Below are positions 15,513 to 16,621 of a DNA stretch of 16,621 nt, piece after piece. Location of the stretch: NCBI GenBank assembly GCA_021298235.1, contig JAJTDX010000108.1, positions 1 to 16,621 of the forward strand, read 5' to 3'. The position numbers and the translations under genes are program-made. Each line of letters starts with the position of its first letter. The stretch's first letter is position 1. The stretch is from Cryomorphaceae bacterium. Lineage in GTDB: Bacteria; Bacteroidota; Bacteroidia; Flavobacteriales; Crocinitomicaceae. The notes below the pieces were generated by a model, which saw only the letters and a program-made list of their open reading frames with translations, ran no database searches and was not told where the DNA came from.

Positions 15513-16160
15513 ATGGAAACACTTTCTTCACTCATTTCGCAGGGAGAACACATTCGTCAGGATTTTAAATTTCGAATTGACGATCAATTAAAAATAGCGA
15601 GAACTTTATGCGCATTCGCCAATACGGAGGGAGGAAGATTGCTTATAGGGGTAAAGGATAACCGCAAAATAACAGGGTGTAATCCGGAAGAGGAGTTTCA
15701 TATGATTGAAGGAGCCGCTACGTTTTTTTGTCAGCCACCAATACATTTTCATCACAAGATCTGGCAAGATGACTTCAAATTAGTATTAGAAATTTACGTC
15801 GATAAATCATCAGACGTACTGCACAAATCAAAAGATGAAAATGGACGTTGGAAATCTTTTGTCCGAATTGACGATCATACTATGGTTGCAGGAAAAATAA
15901 TTGAAGGTGTCTGGAAAGAGAAAAAAAGGCCACACTCAAGGCCAGAAAAATTTTCGGAAGTTGAAATAAGCTTTTTGCGTTTGATAAGCGAAAAAGGACC
16001 GATTTCGTTGAGTAAGCTGTATAAATTATCGGGACTAGCATTCAGAAAAACGGAACGATTATTAATCCTATCTATTTCGTGGGGCTTAGTTACTTATATT
16101 CATGAAAACAGCACCATACTCTTTCAATCAACTGAACAGTTCGATCATTCAAAATCTTAA
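15513..16160 (+). CDS. AlbA_2/Schlafen-type DNA-binding domain protein with winged-helix tail
   Basis: A 215-residue protein. Residues about 10-125 match the AlbA_2 (Schlafen) domain: EHIRQDFKFRIDD, IARTLCAFANTEGGRLLIGVKDNRKITG, then strands up to KSFVRIDDHTMVA. Residues about 148-205 (FSEVEISFLRLISEKGPISLSKLYKLSGLAFRKTERLLILSISWGLV) look like a winged helix. Proteins of this type are often called putative transcriptional regulators or ATP-binding proteins; function is not established. The ATG at 15513 is chosen; a TTG at 15504 overlaps the aroE stop but would add only MIE. With 5 bases between genes, it is in the dedA-aroE operon. Confidence 0.83.
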   Translation: METLSSLISQGEHIRQDFKFRIDDQLKIARTLCAFANTEGGRLLIGVKDNRKITGCNPEEEFHMIEGAATFFCQPPIHFHHKIWQDDFKLVLEIYVDKSSDVLHKSKDENGRWKSFVRIDDHTMVAGKIIEGVWKEKKRPHSRPEKFSEVEISFLRLISEKGPISLSKLYKLSGLAFRKTERLLILSISWGLVTYIHENSTILFQSTEQFDHSKS

Positions 16161-16233
16161 TTTTTCACAACAAGGCAACAAAATCCAATAATCCGTGTTA
16201 TATTTAGAAAGATTTTAAATAATTACGAGAATT

Positions 16234-16431
16234 ATGGGAAGGCCACCAACAAGACCAGCGCGATTGAGAAATGGATTCTACATCGAAGTAAAGTCTCCTG
16301 GTTCAGGAGCTATACTTGTGAGAAGGGATACGCGCGAACAAATGTTATCCGCCGCCGAGGACTATGCCAGAACCAAAGAGGTTACCATCAAAGGTGAAAT
16401 GCGAAACGATAAGTGGATTGAAGTTAAATAA
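16234..16431 (+). CDS. Small basic protein of unknown function
   Basis: The 65-residue product (starting MGRPPTRPARLRNGFYIEVK) is rich in Arg and Lys, with no signal peptide or membrane helix. The order of a basic N-terminus, short strands, a helix with REQMLSAAEDYARTKE, and a final strand IKGEMRNDKWIEV suggests a compact soluble alpha/beta domain. It looks like a real gene: it is followed 3 bases later by a strong terminator and has an AT-rich upstream region with a near -7 box (TATATTTA, 16199-16206). I recognise similar short proteins as conserved hypotheticals in Bacteroidota but cannot name a family. The basic charge allows nucleic acid binding, which is inference. Confidence 0.7.
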   Translation: MGRPPTRPARLRNGFYIEVKSPGSGAILVRRDTREQMLSAAEDYARTKEVTIKGEMRNDKWIEVK

Positions 16432-16434
16432 TTT

Positions 16435-16456
16435 GAGGCCCTTAGGGGCCTTTTTT
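16435..16456 (+). terminator. Rho-independent terminator after the small basic protein
   Basis: AGGCCC (16436-16441) pairs with GGGCCT (16446-16451) around a 4-nt loop, followed by TTTTTT. It lies 4 bases after the stop codon at 16431. Confidence 0.85.
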
Positions 16457-16471
16457 ATGCAATAATAACTG

Positions 16472-16621
16472 ATGAAAAAATTCCTGTTTCCAATTGTCAT
16501 TTTTACATTGCTCCTTTTCGCAATCCCATTTTTATTAGTTTTCAATTTCTATTCTGTTGCCAAGGTTTTAGGAGTTCTCGTCGTAATTTTGTTCAGCTTT
16601 TCTATCCGTTTTTGGCTCTAT
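16472..16621 (+). CDS. Start of a membrane protein, cut by window end
   Basis: An ATG at 16472 opens 50 codons without a stop to the window end. The sequence (MKKFLFPIVIFTLLLFAIPF, then an Asn/Tyr/Ser break and VLGVLVVILFSFSIRFW) has two hydrophobic segments in the first 50 residues, so it is an inner-membrane protein or has a long signal region. It begins 16 bases after the terminator, with no visible Shine-Dalgarno sequence. The family cannot be named from this fragment. Confidence 0.55.
   Translation, partial: MKKFLFPIVIFTLLLFAIPFLLVFNFYSVAKVLGVLVVILFSFSIRFWLY

Noticed and set aside
1..16621. A new defence or mobile system, suggested by the AlbA_2/Schlafen-type protein.
   Set aside because: That gene is coupled to aroE and dedA, and no nuclease, toxin, integrase or transposase partner was seen nearby.

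Overview
The window looks like chromosomal DNA from a member of the Bacteroidota, probably Flavobacteriales. The evidence is two secreted proteins with type IX secretion (T9SS) C-terminal sorting domains, a SprB-like repeat protein, menaquinone genes menA and menC, promoter boxes of the Bacteroidota form TAnnTTTG, few Shine-Dalgarno sequences, and many family members that read as flavobacterial types. No tRNA, rRNA, CRISPR array, transposase or phage gene was seen. No gene-free stretch exceeds about 200 bases.

Layout. (1) 1-1475: 3' part of a large secreted T9SS protein with an Omp28/thioredoxin-like domain, closed by a strong terminator. (2) 1543-2115: a two-helix membrane protein on the + strand, meeting tail to tail a tightly packed minus-strand operon (4817 down to 2104). 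In transcription order that operon is an RlpA-like protein, a small cytochrome c lipoprotein, a broken DOPA-dioxygenase-type gene (ygiD), a broken CaiB/BaiF CoA-transferase gene, and a DUF1801 protein. (3) 4937-7054 tex, then 7109-8356 a secreted repeat protein, then a probably bidirectional terminator shared with a convergent tandem-OmpA protein (8412-9173). (4) 9352-10638 an RhlE-type DEAD-box helicase, convergent with the menA-menC pair (12627 down to 10688). (5) 12830-13804 a nitronate monooxygenase-like protein, overlapped by the start of a broken DUF4442 thioesterase-like gene (13788-14107). (6) 14153-16160 a coupled set: DedA membrane protein, aroE, and an AlbA_2/Schlafen-type protein. 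(7) 16234-16431 a small conserved-looking protein with its own terminator, then the start of a membrane protein cut by the window end.

The most unusual observation is that three genes (ygiD, the CoA-transferase and the DUF4442 gene) each appear to lack an internal block of about 40-60 codons, with the two remaining parts in different reading frames. These are not simple frameshifts, because conserved family sequence between the parts is absent. Either this lineage is losing these genes by short deletions, or the assembly drops short segments. The second notable pattern is that three start codons sit exactly 4 nt after a perfect TAnnTTTG box, which predicts leaderless or nearly leaderless mRNAs. 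I found no convincing new multi-gene defence or mobile system.
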